A DNA stretch of 64,000 nucleotides, taken from NCBI RefSeq assembly GCF_016808095.1, contig NC_068977.1:26747364-26811363 (forward strand), given 5' to 3'. This document shows positions 60,860 through 64,000 of the stretch, piece by piece. The notes under the pieces are model-generated. The model ran no database searches, was not told the origin of the DNA, and saw only the letters and a program-made list of their open reading frames with translations. A program made the position numbers and the translations under genes. Numbering within the stretch: the stretch's first letter is position 1; each line of letters opens with the position of its first letter. The DNA comes from Vigna angularis. Taxonomy: Eukaryota; Streptophyta; Magnoliopsida; Fabales; Fabaceae.

Positions 60860-62425
60860 TGTTAGCCAAAAACTTGTTGGGCGTGATTTCGGCAAGTGTA
60901 CCGAATCGTTCAAGTAATAAACCGGTAAGACCGAGTATCGTTTTCCCAAGAGACTCGTAATACTAGAGAATTGTGCGATTAAAAACTCATATAGACTCAA
61001 GAACATAACATCAATTTAAGAATATGTGCAAAAAGATAAATTCACAAGTAATTACAAGGTTGGACTTTGGTATTGAAGGCACTTGGAAATGGAAAAGACT
61101 AGAAATGGTATGAAATGACATTGTTAAGACTAGTTTTCACCAATGCACTCTTGTGTATGACCAATTTCGTCTCCTCTCTATCAATTTACTAAAGTCAATC
61201 CACTAAAACACTCTAGCCCTAATCCCTTAGGTGAAAGAGCCTAGGTTTTCCTTATCAAACTCCAATCCCTTGGACAATCTAACAAGCAAAACCCGCATTA
61301 AAGAACTAGGATCTAAGACAACATGTGAATCATCTTCCATCCCTAGAATCAATGAACCACAAGGACTCTTATTTCAGTTCAAGGTTTCATCTTACGTCCC
61401 CATAATCCATAAAACCCCAAAATCAAGTCATGAACGTCCCCATTACATGCAAGCTTTAAGATTGGAAACAAGAATACTAACAATTGATAGAAAAGGCATA
61501 TATATATATTCAAATCATTCAACAATTACACAAGATTCAAAGGCTACAACTAATCCCTAACAAGATGGGTTTGGTTCTCCATTTCCATGGAGAACCCAAA
61601 AGCTTACAAACATGGAAGATGGAAGAAGAAGGAGACCCAAAGGAGGAGGAGGAGATGTTCCCACACGCTCCTCGCGCCCTCCATGAGCTCCAGACGTGAA
61701 ATCGCACCTCCAAAGAACCAAAGACCCAAACCCCTTCGCGTTTTAGGGTTAAATAAGCTCTGTCAGACACATCAACAAAAATCGCGCCCGGCGCCCTCTC
61801 TGTTTCGCGCCCGGGCGCCCCATTTCTCATGCCCGGGCGTGAAACTCTCTGGAAGCTGAAAGTGGACGAACGCTGCCTGGCTGGACGAGCGTCCACTTCT
61901 GCTTGGCTGAGCGTCCTCTTAAAATGTCCTGGACGAGCGTCCTCTTCTCGCTGGGCGAGCGTCCTCTCTAAACGTCCTGGACGAGCGTCCTATTTTGCCT
62001 CTGCCGAATGAGCGTCCTCTACCTGGCTGGACGAGCGTCTACTGCGTGTCTCGCTGGACGTCTTCGCTGGACGAGCGTCCTCTTCTCGCTGGCGAGCGTC
62101 CTCTTAGCTCTCTGGACGAACGTCCTCCATGAGCTCCTGGACGAGCGTTTCTCTATTGTCAACAGGACGAGCGTTCTTTCGCTGGTCGATGAGCGTGTTT
62201 GCGTGCTAACTTCTTGGTTCAATTCTATACATTGTTGGAGACTCTTCCAAGCTCATTATTAGCTACAAAATAAGGGATTATTGATGAAAGTACATCAAAG
62301 TAGCCAAAAACACAATTATTTAGAAAACAAGACAAAAGAAGAGGATTTAACAAGTTATAAGTTAGAAAGGAGTTGATTTTGCTACTAAAATGATGCTTAA
62401 ATAATGGTAAAACTTAGCATTATCA
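60860..62425 (-). repeat. 5' LTR of the Tat-like element
   Basis: 1566 bp. Dyad zone at about 61785-62200. Starts TGTTAGCCAAAAACTTGTTGGG on the plus strand, making a 15-bp direct repeat with the adjoining primer-site sequence. Confidence 0.88.
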
Positions 62426-63296
62426 CTAAGGTAATCTCAACCACCTCAACATCACACTCGGATGCCACAGAGGTATCATCTATTAACATCACGTCCTCAA
62501 TATCACCTACTTTACAACTTTCTTCGTCGTCTGTAGTTAGGCATGACATATTTGAAAAAGAAAAATCCAAAGATGGAGAAAAGGTTGAAAAAATGTCTAA
62601 GAAACTAAAAGAAAAGTTGTGTACAACATCACTTAATAAATCAATACAAAACAGAGAATTCTCTTCCATTGGGTGTTTCATGGCTTCCAATATGTTAAAA
62701 TGCACCTTCTCGTCTCCTATCTCCATGGTCATTGTTCTTGCATGAACATCTATCTTTGTTTGTGTTGTCATCATGAAAGGTCTTCCCAAGATGATAGTTG
62801 ATGACTTGATTCCTTCCTTATCCTTCATATCCAAGATGTAGAAATCTGCAGGAAAAATTAACTTGTCTACTCGGTCAAGGATGTCCTCAAGCACACCTGC
62901 AAGGTTAACTATGCTACGGTTGGCCAGTTGAATGACCACACCAGTAGTCTTAAGAGGTCCTAGAGATAGAGAAATAAACACTGATAAAGAAATTACATTT
63001 ATAGAAGCTCCTAAATCTAACATGGCATTGTCAAACCTTGAACTTCCAATAACACAAGGAACAAAAAACATACCTGGATCCTTGCATTTCTGTGGTATCT
63101 CGATATGTTTCTTAACCAAGCTAGACACATTTCGTCCCAAATTCACAACCTCATTATCCCTAAAACGCCTTCTATTTGTGCACATTTCTTTCAAAAACTT
63201 GGCGTATTTAGGGATTTTCTTAACATTATCTAGCAAGGGAATGTTGATCTCCACTTTTTTTAAAGTATTTAAGATCTCTTGGTCTAATTCCTCCAC
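62426..63296 (-). pseudogene. Aspartic protease region of the Athila/Tat-like element
   Basis: Starts ELDQEILNTLKKVEINIPLL and KFLKEMCTNRRRF, then FVPCVIGSSRFDNAMLDLGASINVISLS with the DLGAS active-site motif normal for this branch, and IILGRPFM (the ILGRPF flap region). An acidic tail follows and runs into the CTAAG insertion at 62426. The frame differs by one base from the preceding gag frame, probably from a slip in the A-run near 63300-63310. Confidence 0.85.
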
Positions 63297-64000
63297 TTTT
63301 TTTGTTTCTCGGCTTCAACCGGTTTGGATATGGAGGAGGCGGAGAATAAGATGAAGAAGAACTTTTAGAAGAAGAGTTAGAGGATACTAACCTGGATTTA
63401 TCAGTGGTAGTCTCAGGTGATGGTTCACTTGGTCCTCCATTATCGTCAATTTGGGTGTCTTCTTTCTCCTTATCTTCGTCCTCTTGGGCTCCCTCCGAGC
63501 CTTGTACTTGCTTCCCTGTTCTTAAAGTAACGGCATTTACATTTCGTGGGTTGATAACTATTTGTGCAGGCAGTTTATCTAACTCTTTAGCCTCGAACTT
63601 ATCAATCCTCTGAGTCAATTTTGTACTTGATTTCTTCATTTCTGAATTTTGCTCAACTATCATCTTCATGAAATCTTGTAGTGACATTTCAGGTTGGAAT
63701 TGTTGCCTTTGCTGAGGTGGAACATAAGGTTGTTTGTGTTGGTGATATGGTTTATTGCCTCCAAACATGTTTGCAACAAAAGCTTGAGATGGTTCCTCTA
63801 TAGTAGTTTCTGTTATACTAAGACATTCCTCAGTATAATGTCTTGTTGAAGAGCAAATTCCACACACTTTAGCAACCTGTGGATTTGAAGTTTTAATCAA
63901 CCTCACAATTTCATCGAGCTTTTTCTTTAGTCTGTCTATTCTTTTATTTATCATCTTTACTAAACTAGTTTTCATCTCATGAACTCCTTTTAACAGGGTC
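63226..64000 (-). pseudogene. Gag C-terminal part of the Athila/Tat-like element (runs off window)
   Basis: Continues beyond 64000. Zinc knuckle CGICSSTRHYTEEC (C-x2-C-x4-H-x4-C), then QAFVANMFGG, a Pro/Gln-rich stretch, MSLQDFMKMIVEQNSEMKKS, and LPAQIVINPRNVNAVTLRTG, the usual gag-protease linker of Athila/Tat elements. It ends with an acidic and Ser/Pro-rich segment where the frame shifts before the protease. Confidence 0.85.

Larger units (their letters stand above)
56305..62425 (-). mobile_element. Tat-like non-autonomous LTR element (LARD-like), target duplication CTAAG
   Basis: 6121 bp on the minus strand, inserted in the host pol gene. The flanking direct repeat is CTAAG (56300-56304, 62426-62430). 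LTRs 56305-57921 and 60860-62425 are highly similar apart from array indels. The primer site fits tRNA-Asp, and the polypurine tract is the complement of 57922-57936. The 2.9-kb interior has no gag or pol that I recognise. An autonomous relative must supply the enzymes. Confidence 0.88.
50640..64000 (-). mobile_element. Athila/Tat-like Ty3-gypsy element carrying three nested insertions
   Basis: Minus-strand order from the right edge: gag, protease, [6.1-kb Tat-like insertion], reverse transcriptase, RNase H, [solo LTR], integrase N-part, [solo LTR], integrase core and C-terminus. Each insertion is bounded by a direct repeat, and reading resumes across it in the host element. The protease signature DLGAS and the YxDD-box version FMDD point to the Athila/Tat branch. 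The 5' end lies beyond the window and the 3' LTR is not recognised. Several frameshifts make it inactive. Confidence 0.85.

Noticed and set aside
62397..63296. Loss of the protease active site because the motif is DLG, not DTG or DSG
   Set aside because: DLGAS is the normal form in the Athila/Tat branch, so this is not evidence of decay; the frameshift is.

Overview
The window is plant nuclear DNA. Evidence: AT-rich intergenic sequence, GT-AG introns, two plant-type genes, and a high density of LTR retrotransposons, Mutator-like elements and CACTA debris. Repeat style and gene sequences suggest a legume, probably Phaseoleae such as Vigna or Phaseolus; that placement is inference.

Two host genes look intact. 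A cytosolic HSP90 (minus strand, 10723 to 7791, four exons, 699 aa, C-terminal MEEVD) has a TATA box and three heat-shock-element clusters upstream. A plant glutaminyl-peptide cyclotransferase (plus strand, 29393 to 36323, eleven exons, 319 aa, N-terminal membrane anchor) acts in the secretory pathway. They share no evident pathway; they are islands among repeats.

Layout. 1-7 kb: two solo LTRs of one long-LTR Ty3-gypsy family (target duplications AATAA, and ATAAC/ATAAT imperfect). 7.8-11.1 kb: HSP90 and its promoter. 12.2-21.2 kb: another LTR of that family, split by a 1.4-kb Mutator-like foldback element and a young 4.8-kb gag-only Copia element. 21.4-23.3 kb: a solo LTR (ATATT). 24-29 kb: a Mutator-like fragment beside a truncated gypsy element with a 3.3-kb LTR carrying a ~34-bp tandem array. 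29.4-36.3 kb: cyclotransferase. 37.7-44.8 kb: CACTA debris, with a very young 2-kb gypsy derivative holding one 205-aa ORF. 44.8-49.3 kb: a 100-bp hairpin, a decayed Mutator/OTU transposase and a plant-mobile-domain remnant. 49.4-64 kb: a minus-strand Athila/Tat-like gypsy element that runs off the right edge and is interrupted by three target-duplication-bounded insertions: a 6.1-kb non-autonomous Tat-like element and two solo LTRs.

The most unusual signal cuts across these families. Their LTRs or untranslated parts carry clusters of very short dyads with an arm, a 0-3 nt centre and the reverse-complement arm. Arm sequences differ between families while pairing is kept: TCGCT/AGCGA, ACCGCT/AGCGGT, GGCGCT/AGCGCC, GACCG/CGGTC, GGACG/CGTCC, AATAAT-CG-ATTATT. 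That looks like selection or a mutational process acting on dyad symmetry rather than on sequence.
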